Source: Ephydatia muelleri (taxonomy: Eukaryota; Porifera; Demospongiae; Spongillida; Spongillidae). Taken from it: a stretch of 64,000 nucleotides of DNA. The stretch lies in assembly GCA_013339895.1 (NCBI GenBank), contig JABACO010000016.1, forward strand, positions 3,119,767 through 3,183,766. Direction: 5' to 3'. A model generated the notes under the pieces. The model was given only the letters and a program-made list of their open reading frames with translations. It made no database searches and was not told where the DNA came from. Positions 34,206 to 42,539 of the stretch are shown here, one piece after another. Position 1 is the stretch's first letter. Each line of letters opens with the position of its first letter. The translations under genes were made by a program, and so were the position numbers.

Positions 34206-34992
34206 ATGTTCTGCTTCAGGCGTTACTGGCTGGGGGAAAGACCTACAACTATTGGCGAAGAAGTACCTGAGGCGATACCAGAGGCACAGGAGGTTATAAG
34301 GCAAGTACCACTAGAAGAGACCCCAGCTATCATAGAGCTCAAAAGTGAAAACAAGGAATTAAGGCGACAACTCGAAATGATGCGCAACGAAACGTTGCAG
34401 ATACGTCAAAGTTTGAAGCGGCATGAAACAGAAATAAGAGTGCTGCGTGGCACATCTTACGACGGGGCATTAATTTGGAAGGTTCACCCTATTAGCACTT
34501 TGTTTATGGAAGATCCGACTAAAAAAGATTTGACAGATGCGTACTACTCTGGCAAAGAAATTTTCTCGATACCATTCTACAGCGGCAGGTAAGACATAAT
34601 GTAATAAATATTTTTTTTTTAATTTTTTATTTTATTTCAGATATGGATACAGGTACAACTTGGGTGCTATCATCAATCCGAGGCAGGGCAACATGCGAAT
34701 ATTTTTGATGTTGAATCACGGCGAGTATGATGCTTTATTACCATGGCCCTTGGAGTTCCAAAGCACAGTGACCATCATTCCGCCCACCGGAAGCACAGAA
34801 CATCCTATCATGCTAGACATGGAGGCGAGATCAATGAAGTCACCGCAACCGCACGTTCCGGTGTCCTACAAATATTCACATGTTTTGACCTTAGAGCAGC
34901 TTTGTAAGTATTCCTCACATGATGTGCTTTATGTGAGGGGTGTTGTTGAAGAGACGGAGGTATGCTCGTCATCTGATCCGGATGAACTATAA
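34206..34992 (+). CDS. TRAF-like protein: coiled coil plus MATH domain, with spliceosomal intron
   Basis: Exon 1 34206-34588, intron 34589-34640 (GTAAGA...TTTCAG, 52 bp, T-rich before the acceptor), exon 2 34641-34992; 244 residues. Residues 41-82 form a charged coiled coil. Residues about 86-230 match the TRAF-type MATH fold: DGALIWKV, IFSIPFYS-GRYGYRY spanning the splice site, FLMLNHGEYDALLPWP, and SHDVLYVRGVVE near the end. Animal TRAFs trimerise through coiled coil and MATH and bind receptor tails to relay NF-kB-type signals. This one lacks the RING and TRAF zinc fingers. The ATG lies one base after the polymerase TAA, inside the Polinton. The intron and close match to host TRAFs imply capture from the host genome. 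An immune-modulating role is inference. Confidence 0.88.
34589..34640 (+). other. Spliceosomal intron in TRAF-like gene
   Basis: GTAAGACATAATG at the donor and a T-rich TTTTATTTCAG acceptor. Removing these 52 bases joins the MATH reading frame exactly within an Arg codon. Without splicing the frame ends at a TAA two codons after the donor. Confidence 0.85.
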
Positions 34993-35094
34993 TTTATTGT
35001 TTGCATTGATGGAAGCCATAGTGTACGGACATGATATCCCATATTTAGAGACATGTATATTTCTATATATAGAATTCTAGCCTGCGCAGGCATA

Positions 35095-35577
35095 ATGAGT
35101 GTTCATTTATATTGTAATACTTGTGGCAGATATACATGTGACATGGTAACACCAAAGTGTACCGATTGTCACATATTGCCAGAGTATAAATATATAGATA
35201 AAGCGCCATGGATTAAAGAAATAGACACGAGCAATGAGCTATTTCTACCAAGATGTAATAAATGTAAAAGAGTTGCTGATCGATCATGGTTTGAGGAAAA
35301 AGCTGGGAAGTTTAGCATACAATCTAAACAGTGCTGCATATGTAGACACGATTATCACATCATCTCACAACCATCACATATCGCTATACACAATGCATTA
35401 CATCAACATAATTTAAATATTTCTAGGATCAGACGCAAAGAGAGAGCAGTAGAATGTATATGCGGTAGCAAAGTTGCACCATCAAATAAACAAAGACATG
35501 ATGCAACAGATAAACATATTCAAGTAATACAGGATGTGGTGCAATTATTGAGTATATATGAAGAGCAATATTCCTAA
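35095..35577 (+). CDS. Cysteine-rich zinc-cluster protein, unknown function
   Basis: Start chosen at ATG 35095 (MSVHLYCNTCGRYTC); an upstream in-frame ATG at 35053 would add a short hydrophobic leader. Five pairs of metal ligands are visible: CNTC, CTDC, CNKC, CCIC followed by H, and a final CIC with H..T..H (CICGSKVAPSNKQRHDATDK). The last motif resembles C2H2-like fingers found in proteins of giant viruses and Polintons. A nucleic-acid or protein-binding zinc protein is likely; the exact role is unknown. It lies just after the TRAF-like gene on the same strand. Confidence 0.65.
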   Translation: MSVHLYCNTCGRYTCDMVTPKCTDCHILPEYKYIDKAPWIKEIDTSNELFLPRCNKCKRVADRSWFEEKAGKFSIQSKQCCICRHDYHIISQPSHIAIHNALHQHNLNISRIRRKERAVECICGSKVAPSNKQRHDATDKHIQVIQDVVQLLSIYEEQYS

Positions 35578-35679
35578 GCAAGTCATTCTGCGGAGAAAAC
35601 TACTTCATATTATAAAAAAGTAAGTCAAGATTTTATTGTGAGCGTATATAGCGAACGCTATTTTTTTATTCCCAAAGTT

Positions 35680-35862
35680 ATGGCTATGATGCCTTATGTA
35701 TGGAGGCGGGAATATATAAAAGAAAGTTGTTATGTGGAGCAGAGAATAATGCCATACATAGAAGAATCATCAGACATCTTTACTATCCGAGATGCGCTGT
35801 TTTTTATGTTGGGATTCTGTATTGGACTCCTTTTCAAGGTCTTGATTTTATCAGTGCTTTGA
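35680..35862 (+). CDS. Small protein with C-terminal membrane segment
   Basis: ATG at 35680 gives about 60 residues ending in one hydrophobic helix (ALFFMLGFCIGLLFKVLILS), a tail-anchored layout. The longer frame from a GTG at 35638 is less likely. No family recognised. Short length keeps confidence modest. Confidence 0.45.
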   Translation: MAMMPYVWRREYIKESCYVEQRIMPYIEESSDIFTIRDALFFMLGFCIGLLFKVLILSVL

Positions 35863-36026
35863 ACTGATTTGGGAAATGCCAGGTGTTCTAAATTGGATGG
35901 CGCGTAATTGCCGCAACTATGTTTGGTATTTATATAGGAATGCTAAATATTTTTGCACCAATTTAGACAGACTGTACTATATATTTATAAAGTGTTTACA
36001 GTGACTCGATCAAAAAGTTATTTACA

Positions 36027-36566
36027 ATGTCAGCTGAACAAGAACATATCATCGTTGTACAAGTACATGAGGGTATGTCATTACATGAGGGTGAGGTAAA
36101 AATAGCAGTTCCTATAGATGTGCTGTTTAAGCCATACACTCTCGCTAATAATGCGAATTTGTGTCGTATGTTATGTGATGATTGCGATCTATCATATGTG
36201 GAATGTCCCCAATGCACAGAGCCGCTTAAGATCACCAAACAATATATTCTAAGTGCAGTAAATAATAAGACTGAATATATTCGCAAAAAGATGCGGATTG
36301 TTAAATGTATGAACTGTTTCACCGAATATAAGTTTGGGCTCAAGAAAACAAATACATATTTGTATGTACCATATAAATATAAGGAAGATGCACGTCGAAT
36401 GGGGGCAATGTTTGACCCAGATGTCAAACTTTGGTATATAAGTGCAAAAGCCCCACCTATGGTAGGTCATGAACTTTTAAAGAGATATAAAAAAGTAATA
36501 GTCGATTTTGATGAGTTGGCTAAAGATCTTATGTGTGCAGAAAGCCGATGTGATTATGACTTCTGA
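36027..36566 (+). CDS. Zinc-ribbon plus DUF5710-like protein
   Basis: 179 residues. A four-Cys ribbon is at residues 50-64 (CDDCDLSYVECPQC) and another CMNC lies near residue 95. Residues about 112-150 (YLYVPYKYKEDARRMGAMFD followed by KLWYIS) match the DUF5710 signature of a VPY.EK..A..LGA.WD..K.WY type, a small domain seen in mobile and viral primase- or DNA-related proteins. A DNA-replication accessory role is plausible by association only. An AT-rich TATATATTTATAAAG lies upstream as a likely promoter. Confidence 0.7.
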   Translation: MSAEQEHIIVVQVHEGMSLHEGEVKIAVPIDVLFKPYTLANNANLCRMLCDDCDLSYVECPQCTEPLKITKQYILSAVNNKTEYIRKKMRIVKCMNCFTEYKFGLKKTNTYLYVPYKYKEDARRMGAMFDPDVKLWYISAKAPPMVGHELLKRYKKVIVDFDELAKDLMCAESRCDYDF

Positions 36567-36589
36567 ATGTTATAGGAAAAAAAATAATA

Positions 36590-36652
36590 AAAAAAATAAA
36601 GCATTAATACAAATAGGTATCAAAGTAAATAATGATGATGCTTTATTTTTTT
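36590..36652. terminator. Bidirectional poly(A)-signal hairpin between convergent genes
   Basis: Arms 36590-36604 (AAAAAAATAAAGCAT) and 36638-36652 (its exact complement) carry AATAAA on each strand, so each of the two converging genes has a polyadenylation signal just beyond its stop. Confidence 0.65.
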
Positions 36653-36671
36653 GTTACTTTTAATAAGATTT

Positions 36672-37196
36672 TTAACTAGCAACTTGCAATCGAATATCAC
36701 TTCCTCCTGTAAATAGTTTAGTTGTCCCAATTAAGTCGCCGCCATAGCATCCCATTCCTATAGCGATAGAAGACTTAAGAATATTATCACCTTTAAGAAA
36801 ATATGTTAATCCAGTAGCGCCACCTATAGAAGATAGATGCCCAAGATTTAACTGAATTCTAGACTCAGATAAAACTCCCCCTAAGGCGGCATAAAACATC
36901 GGATTCATATCTAGTACATAAGCTGATGCAGCTGATGTAGCAGATGCTGTTAAAATTCTGAGAATAATTTTTGTGTTATCACTTAACTCTTTATCATATG
37001 TAGTTGCTGCATAATTAAATGTGGGGGCATTTACTGGATTATAAACTTGATTTATAGTATTTTCAATTGTATTATTCAAAGACTGTGACGGTAGTCTGCT
37101 CACAATATTTGATGCAAGTGCTGCGGAATTTGCTGCGGAAATTCTTGCAATATCTACTGCCGTTGCCGGCGGTGGAGAAGATTGTCGATTACCCAT
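36672..37196 (-). CDS. Gly/Ala-rich membrane protein with predicted N-myristoylation signal
   Basis: Start chosen at the Met at 37196, giving MGNRQSSPPP, a classic N-myristoylation context (Gly2, Ser6); a Met at 37238 would add 14 residues and bury it. Two hydrophobic hairpin-like units follow: ATSAASAYVLDMNPMFYAAL and GGATGLTYFL...GMGCYGGDLIG. The same spacing of G, Y, NP and S residues recurs in the neighbouring genes at 37255 and 39030, so they form a paralogous membrane-protein set. A virion-membrane or host-membrane-anchored role is inferred. It converges on the DUF5710-like gene. Confidence 0.7.
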   Translation of the reverse strand: MGNRQSSPPPATAVDIARISAANSAALASNIVSRLPSQSLNNTIENTINQVYNPVNAPTFNYAATTYDKELSDNTKIILRILTASATSAASAYVLDMNPMFYAALGGVLSESRIQLNLGHLSSIGGATGLTYFLKGDNILKSSIAIGMGCYGGDLIGTTKLFTGGSDIRLQVAS

Positions 37197-37254
37197 ATCG
37201 TATATGTTTAATATATTTATATCTTTAAAAGTACTCATAAGTGATGAACATCAC

Positions 37255-37677
37255 CTAAAGAGTCGCTGGAGTATAAGATTTCATGGCATATCCACCAGTT
37301 GAGGATATTTGATCAGTAACTTCACCTAGATAAGAATAAATTTTATTATCACTGAAATTTTTATCTAGATATGATAACAATAGATCTGATGCCAAAGCAT
37401 AACTAGCTCCGCGAAGGAAAGTATTTGTTGGTTCTATTCCAGCAACATAATAATTAATACCTGAAAATACTAAGCCACCACCTGCAGCTCCTGCAGCATA
37501 TGCAGCATATCCATTAAATTCCAGGCCCAATTTGGGAAATACCATTGATTTGCTGTAATAATCGGCAAATCCACTTAGCCCTGCTATTGCTGCCTTAGCA
37601 AAAGTTGGATTTGTACCCATTGCATAATCATAGCCGTAAGCCAATGCTCCAGCTGCCACTGCTTGTTTAACTGCCAT
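37255..37677 (-). CDS. Gly/Ala-rich membrane protein (hairpin family)
   Basis: 140 residues, start MAVKQAVAAGALAYGYDY. Two similar hydrophobic units are visible, the first with AMGTNPTFAKAAIAGLSGFA and the second with VFSGINYYVAGIEPTNTFLR. The units share Gly, Tyr and N-P spacing with each other and with the 36672 and 39030 proteins. No known family recognised. It lies in tandem with the myristoylated paralog (59 bp between the 37255 gene's start codon side and the other's stop region) and diverges from the ATPase gene across a 118 bp AT-rich gap that should hold both promoters. Confidence 0.65.
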   Translation of the reverse strand: MAVKQAVAAGALAYGYDYAMGTNPTFAKAAIAGLSGFADYYSKSMVFPKLGLEFNGYAAYAAGAAGGGLVFSGINYYVAGIEPTNTFLRGASYALASDLLLSYLDKNFSDNKIYSYLGEVTDQISSTGGYAMKSYTPATL

Positions 37678-37795
37678 CTAATTCTTTGTATTATCGATGT
37701 ATGTAAATAACCAAAATTTATATCTAATACTCAATTTATAATTAAAGCTATATACTATATTCGTTTATAAACATAATAATCAATTTATTCATGCT

Positions 37796-38602
37796 ATGTC
37801 TGATGCATTGGATCGTTTCTTATCTATCGGGGGTGATAGGGGTACAGCCCTTAATAATACGCCTTCAAGAAATTCTGTTTATATTCGCTCTGATAATATG
37901 GCAAATGACTCAGAGCATGGGGAGTCGACCTCTAATGAGCAAGAAGCAGAAGAGTGTGGAGAAAGATTATCTGAATCTACCGAATTTGTAGAACAAAAAT
38001 GTGCAAGATTTCTACCCATACCATCAATCACATTAATATATGGGCCGCCTGGTCGAGGAAAAAGTTATTTACTCAGAAAAATGTATGAAAATCCACCACT
38101 TAATGAATATGGTCAATGTGCAGTAGATAGTGTTGTGGTATTTACTGCTACACCAAGAGATTGGGTAGATATACAAAAAATCTGTGTCAGAGAATGGAGT
38201 GAAGAAATATTAGCAAAATTAATGAGATATCAAAAAAATAAAAAAATTCCAGCACATACAGTAATAATTTTAGATGATTTGTTAGCGAAAATTAATTATG
38301 ATACACCATTAATGACTGAACTATTTACAAGACATCGACACTATAATTTAAGTGTATTAATTGCAGTGCAAAATATAACAAAGACAATACACCCACTTGT
38401 AAGGGGACAAGTTAGCAGATTGATTTGTTTTGAACCACCATCTTTAGAATCATGTAAGAAAATTTATGAGGCATTTTGTTCTTCATTGTGGAGTAACTCA
38501 AGAGAAATGTATAAGAAAATAAAAGAATTAAACATGCTGGAATCACATTCATATTTAGTCATCGATGTAAATACTGGTGAAAGTTATATTGGGTCGGGCT
38601 AA
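37796..38602 (+). CDS. FtsK/HerA-type genome-packaging ATPase
   Basis: 268 residues, intact. Walker A GPPGRGKS at residues 83-90, Walker B VIILDDLL at 156-163, and a sensor-like AVQNITKT near 190. This is the A32-like packaging ATPase that is a hallmark of Polintons and related double-jelly-roll viruses; it would pump DNA into capsids in the nucleus or virus factory. The N-terminal 70 residues are polar and low in complexity. It diverges from the 37255 membrane protein and converges tightly on the 38604 gene. Confidence 0.9.
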   Translation: MSDALDRFLSIGGDRGTALNNTPSRNSVYIRSDNMANDSEHGESTSNEQEAEECGERLSESTEFVEQKCARFLPIPSITLIYGPPGRGKSYLLRKMYENPPLNEYGQCAVDSVVVFTATPRDWVDIQKICVREWSEEILAKLMRYQKNKKIPAHTVIILDDLLAKINYDTPLMTELFTRHRHYNLSVLIAVQNITKTIHPLVRGQVSRLICFEPPSLESCKKIYEAFCSSLWSNSREMYKKIKELNMLESHSYLVIDVNTGESYIGSG

Positions 38603-38610
38603 ACTAGCCC
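38596..38610. terminator. Hairpin containing both stop codons of convergent genes
   Basis: GGGCTAAACTAGCCC is a perfect 6 bp stem with a 3-base loop. The ATPase TAA (38600-38602) and the opposite gene's TAG (38604-38606) both fall inside it, one base apart. Confidence 0.6.
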
Positions 38611-38966
38611 ATCCAAAATCCTAGAACTGCGCATGTAGCACCTGTAATAGAGGCTGCATGATCAATTAAAAATCCTTTCAATTGGCCAGTGCCAGTAATT
38701 GTTCCTCCTATAGATTTTCCTGTAATAGCTCTACCAATCCACCCTATTGGTGATGTATCAATAAGAGTTGCTTCAGTTCCCATAATTAATCCTGAAATTC
38801 CACCAGATGTGATGAGAGATGCTATCATATAACCTCCCCCGCCCATAACTACAGCATAAATCATTTTATGTGGAATAGATCCACTAGATAAGGCATCTTG
38901 CACAATTGTGCTCTGATAAGCAGAATTAGCAACAGATAATCCTTGCGCGGCAGCAATCGTCGCCAT
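38604..38966 (-). CDS. Small Gly-rich membrane protein
   Basis: 120 residues starting MATIAAAQGLSVANSAY, with hydrophobic segments KMIYAVVMGGGGYMIASLIT and SITGATCAVLGFWMG. It is rich in Gly, Ala and Ser like its neighbours, though the hairpin pattern is weaker. Probably another virion or host membrane protein; function unknown. Confidence 0.6.
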   Translation of the reverse strand: MATIAAAQGLSVANSAYQSTIVQDALSSGSIPHKMIYAVVMGGGGYMIASLITSGGISGLIMGTEATLIDTSPIGWIGRAITGKSIGGTITGTGQLKGFLIDHAASITGATCAVLGFWMG

Positions 38967-39029
38967 GAAAAATTTTTTAATCCAATTTGTATATATAGAT
39001 GTATATATACATACAATCGAGTATTCAAA

Positions 39030-39647
39030 ATGTTAGGTATTGACGCAAGTCGTACATCTTATGGTCAAGGGCAAGGTCAAGGCCAATCTAGTGATATTAG
39101 AAATGGCCAACAGCTTGGTAACACCAATCCAAATATCAATCATATATTATATCAGCCAAATAACAGTCCCTCTATAATTATTGGGTTAGATCAAAATGAT
39201 TCATCAAAAGGAAAGAAAAATAATTTGTCATCATCAACAAATTTTACACCTAATAATAGTTTTAGTGCGCCGACTACTGGTGCCAATCAGGGAATGGGTT
39301 TAGGCTCTATAGGTGGAATGGTAAATAGCAAAAATTCTGTTCTAAATATGATGTTGCCATCATTAGCAGCTGGAGGTATTTCATATTTAGTTGCATATTT
39401 CATGGATTTGCCACAAAAAGAAAGTTTATTATTGGGTACTATTGTGGGTGTTAGCTCTATACCTGGCGAATATCTTGCAAGTTATGTTGCACCAAATAAT
39501 GAGATTGTAAGTGCTGTTGCCACAACAGGTATTGGAGCAGGTGCAACTATTTTAATGGGAACGTCAGCCGATGTTGGTATAATTATGGCAGTTACTGGCA
39601 GCATATCTAGTGCAGCCACTAAGTATATGCTAGGTAAAACCCTATAA
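39030..39647 (+). CDS. Membrane protein with Gln/Gly-rich N-terminus (hairpin family)
   Basis: Start at ATG 39030 (MLGIDASRTSYGQGQGQ), preceded by AT-rich TATATAGATGTATATATAC; the upstream in-frame extension from 38943 is unlikely. The first 100 residues are polar, with GQGQGQ and many Asn. The last 105 hold two hydrophobic hairpin units (GGISYLVAYFMDLPQKESLL; GAGATILMGTSADVGIIMA) with the spacing of the 36672 and 37255 proteins. A small palindrome AATTGCGCACAATT follows the stop. Confidence 0.65.
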   Translation: MLGIDASRTSYGQGQGQGQSSDIRNGQQLGNTNPNINHILYQPNNSPSIIIGLDQNDSSKGKKNNLSSSTNFTPNNSFSAPTTGANQGMGLGSIGGMVNSKNSVLNMMLPSLAAGGISYLVAYFMDLPQKESLLLGTIVGVSSIPGEYLASYVAPNNEIVSAVATTGIGAGATILMGTSADVGIIMAVTGSISSAATKYMLGKTL

Positions 39648-39674
39648 TTGCGCACAATTAGAGAGAGCAATATA

Positions 39675-39686
39675 TATAAGTATAAA
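39675..39686 (+). promoter_or_regulatory. TATA-like promoter motif
   Basis: TATAAGTATAAA lies about 63 bp before the ATG of the 39749 gene. The same 12-mer lies at 40628-40639, 28 bp before the RING gene ATG. Confidence 0.45.
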
Positions 39687-39748
39687 GTTCAGGTATCCGA
39701 CACATTATATATTATCATCGACCTTATATATACACTAATAGATTCATC

Positions 39749-40321
39749 ATGTCTGCAAAGGTTGGTATTCAGAAGATCTACGATGAGCTAGCCACCTATG
39801 GAATTACCAAGTATGACATCACAGCCTACACTGAAGGGGGAAAACAGCTATCTGGTATGGGTAAAATGAGCCTAATACTACTTGGATATCCAGTTGAACG
39901 AGTCAACTGGCTGTTTGCCGAACTCTACTCATATGGAATTGAAAAAGTGTTTGCCCACCACTATGATGAAGAATATGCATGGATTGATGAGGAAGAAGAG
40001 GAAATCATTCAAGAGGATGAAGAGAATTCAAATATGGATGAGACACACACTACTACTGATGAGGATATGAAATACTTGACCGAGGTAAACGGTGTATATG
40101 AGAAATGCACACAACAACTTGCAAAGCATGGCATAACTGATGCACGCGGCAACAAGATATTCCATACACTCTATCGCAAATGGGGTCTGACACTGCTATC
40201 TGATCGATTGGATGAGTTCATTGAAGTTTTCGGGCAAATGTACAAACCAGATACAACAAATGATATTGCATTGACAATGGAAATTGTGGAAGCGTTTGAA
40301 GAGAAAACCAAATATGCTTGA
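39749..40321 (+). CDS. Acidic hypothetical protein
   Basis: 190 residues, intact. An N-terminal domain (GIQKIYDELATYGITKYDIT; LGYPVERVNWLFAELYSYGI) is followed by a strongly acidic linker (DEEEEEIIQEDEE) and a C-terminal helical domain (QQLAKHGITDARGNKIF). The two ends show a weak internal similarity (KYDITAYTEGGK and AKHGITDARGNK), hinting at a repeated unit. Family not recognised. Confidence 0.6.
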   Translation: MSAKVGIQKIYDELATYGITKYDITAYTEGGKQLSGMGKMSLILLGYPVERVNWLFAELYSYGIEKVFAHHYDEEYAWIDEEEEEIIQEDEENSNMDETHTTTDEDMKYLTEVNGVYEKCTQQLAKHGITDARGNKIFHTLYRKWGLTLLSDRLDEFIEVFGQMYKPDTTNDIALTMEIVEAFEEKTKYA

Positions 40322-40475
40322 ACTCTACGAAGCTGCGATGAAAGCTCGTAGAGATCGCAGAGAGGCAGAGATAACTGAAATAAAGTGCCGAGAAGAATCT
40401 GGAGAGATATCTTCTGAAAAAGCTCAAGCACTGCTAAAAAGCTACGAGCACCTCAACGAGTGGGAACTGGCATAA
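40314..40475 (+). CDS. Small charged helical protein overlapping the previous gene
   Basis: ATG at 40314 overlaps the TGA of the 39749 gene and gives 53 residues (MLELYEAAMKARRDRREAEI...), highly charged and probably helical. It could be a separate small protein translated by termination-reinitiation, or a former extension of the upstream frame split by a shift. Confidence 0.4.
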   Translation: MLELYEAAMKARRDRREAEITEIKCREESGEISSEKAQALLKSYEHLNEWELA

Positions 40476-40627
40476 GCTGCAATAGCTGCATAAGCTCATA
40501 ACAAAGTAATTAACTGTAAATAAACACTACCAAATAATGTAATAAGTTGTAAAGTGTTTATTTTTTTACCCCCACTTGGGTATTGAGCGAATGCATATGA
40601 AAACAAACAATTGAAGATTCATTTACG

Positions 40628-40639
40628 TATAAGTATAAA
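40628..40639 (+). promoter_or_regulatory. TATA-like promoter motif
   Basis: TATAAGTATAAA, identical to 39675-39686, upstream of the RING-finger gene. Confidence 0.45.
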
Positions 40640-40667
40640 ATTACAGCAGGTTATCATATATACAAAA

Positions 40668-41400
40668 ATGTCACAGACCTATCATGAACATACTATTGCT
40701 GAAGATACTAGTGCACTTACCCCATATCCTCCATATGATGTAGATGATGTAGAACATTACTACACAAATGCTGAAGATGGTGGGATATGTGGAGTGCTAC
40801 AAAATATTAATATGTCTGTTCATTTTCAAATTACGATAAGTCATCCAATATATTTTAGAGATCTTCACTATAGAAGTCGAGAGATCTTTAATTATATAGA
40901 AGACCTTATCACCTTTATTCAGTTTGGTGATAGATTTAAATTATATACAGAAAGAAATATACCATTTCTAAGACATCTACAAGAAATGATAATACATGTA
41001 AAAGCTAAACTTGATGAGGCCATTAATACAGATAATAATTATGCAATTGATTTTAGATTTGAAAGAGTTGGACTAGATATATCTAAGGCAGCGTTTTTAA
41101 TAAACGCAAAAAGAAAATTACATCTTTTACCACCGGAAAAAAATATAATCTCTATTCCTAAATATTGCCAAACTTTAAAGCCTAAAGAAACATGCACAAT
41201 ATGTTATAGTGATGAATACACAGAAAATAATTATATGATTGAGACTATATGTGGGCACAAGTTTCACTTAAAGTGTATGCATAATTGGTTTGATCAGGCA
41301 AATACATGCCCACTGTAGAACATCTGTTGATGAATTTGATGTAGATGTAAGTCAGCTAACTGATGATGCATTTATAGATTTTATAGCACAACAATATTAA
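40668..41400 (+). pseudogene. RING-H2 finger protein, truncated by a small deletion in the last zinc pair
   Basis: ATG 40668 opens 217 codons: a helical N-terminal region, then a RING with CTIC (first ligands), CGHKFHLKC (central Cys-His-His-Cys) and a final TCP after NWFDQAN, where a TAG at 41316-41318 stops the frame. Two bases appear to be missing at this point; in the shifted frame the last Cys and about 25 acidic residues (VDEFDVDVSQLTDDAFIDF) continue to a TAA near 41400. RING-H2 proteins recruit ubiquitin-conjugating enzymes and act as ubiquitin ligases. As written it lacks the final zinc ligand. Together with the TRAF-like gene it suggests interference with host ubiquitin signalling, which is inference. 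Confidence 0.75.
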
Positions 41401-41402
41401 TT

Positions 41403-41430
41403 TTAGGGGTAAACCCCTAAGACCCCCATA
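41403..41430. terminator. Intergenic hairpin repeat, copy 1
   Basis: TTAGGGGTAAACCCCTAA followed by GACCCCC, a stem-loop between the convergent RING and integrase genes. Duplicated at 43267-43290. Confidence 0.55.
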
Positions 41431-41433
41431 GTA

Positions 41434-42466
41434 CTAGTTGTCTTTTAGTTGTACAGTGTCATATGGTATGACTTGTAACTCTTGCGCCACAAATCTTCTA
41501 GATGGCGATTTCTTTGATTCATCATAAATATCATCAGATAAACCATATAATATAGGCCCTTTGAATGGATCATATTTTCCATCTCTATCAGTAGGCATAA
41601 TTTTTTCGATTATTTGATGAATAGTTAAACTCCATATCGGATCGGTAGCTCTGCGACGCTCTTGACCTTCATATAATTCGCCAGGTCTATATAAATATCT
41701 TACTGTGGCACCTGTAGCAATCGGTTCCTCGCTACGCTGATCAAATGTTAGAGGTTTACTAGATTTTGCCTCTACATTAGTTTTAGACATAGCCTCTACT
41801 GGACTCATATTTATTAGTCTTGTATGAGAATTATTTAACTCTTTGATTATTGCTGGTAGATCTTCTACCCATTCTCTATTTTCTGCACCAGTTGTATAGA
41901 ATTTTTTTAGCTCTTTTTGATATTGAACTGTAAATAATCTTTCAGCGAGTGTTCTATTAAATCTCTCTACAATACCTTGAGATGCATGATTTCCAGGTGG
42001 CACCGCTTTTAGTTTGGTATTATTATTACGCATTAACTCTGCAAACTCACCCTTAAATTCAGTACCAGAATCTACTTGCATTAAATTTGGATAAGTTAAT
42101 GGACTACGCTCATAAGATCTTTGCAATTGCAGCTGCAGTATTTGCTGCTGTTTTATCTATAAGCGGCTCGCATTCTTTATATCTGCTTGCAACATCAACA
42201 ACACATAAAGCGTATTTATATGTTTTTCGTCCCACTTTATCATGAGGTAAATACATAATATCTGCTTGATGCATTGCATTTGGTGTAGTTTCAGCGATTT
42301 TTGCTCTCGGGACATATTGTGGTGCAGGTTGATATATCTGCCATATAGGTTGTTTAGATAACCATTCTTTGGCCTCTTTTTTAGATACCCCAGCCTTTTG
42401 GGATAATTTATTTACTGCTGTCTCTCCATGCCAATATCCAGATGGGGAATAATATATCTCCTCCAT
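41434..42466 (-). pseudogene. Polinton retroviral-type integrase, one frameshift
   Basis: Two overlapping frames: 42466-42110 (start MEEIYYSPSGYWHGE) and 42126-41434. They align as one protein interrupted by a single extra T near 42116. The DDE core shows Asp in MHQADIMYLPHD, Asp in NLMQVDSGTEFKGEF and Glu in QGIVERFNRTLAERL. A C-terminal region with VRYLYRPGELYEG follows (about 230 codons in the second frame). It would insert the element into chromosomes with a short target duplication. Lies on the minus strand between the RING gene and a small membrane protein. The shift falls between the first and second catalytic Asp, so the copy should be inactive unless it is a sequencing error. Confidence 0.9.
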
Positions 42467-42539
42467 AGTATGATGATTGCTATATATAGCGGTATTTTAA
42501 AGATCTAAATTAAAATAATCTATAAGTTTTATAAAGGAT

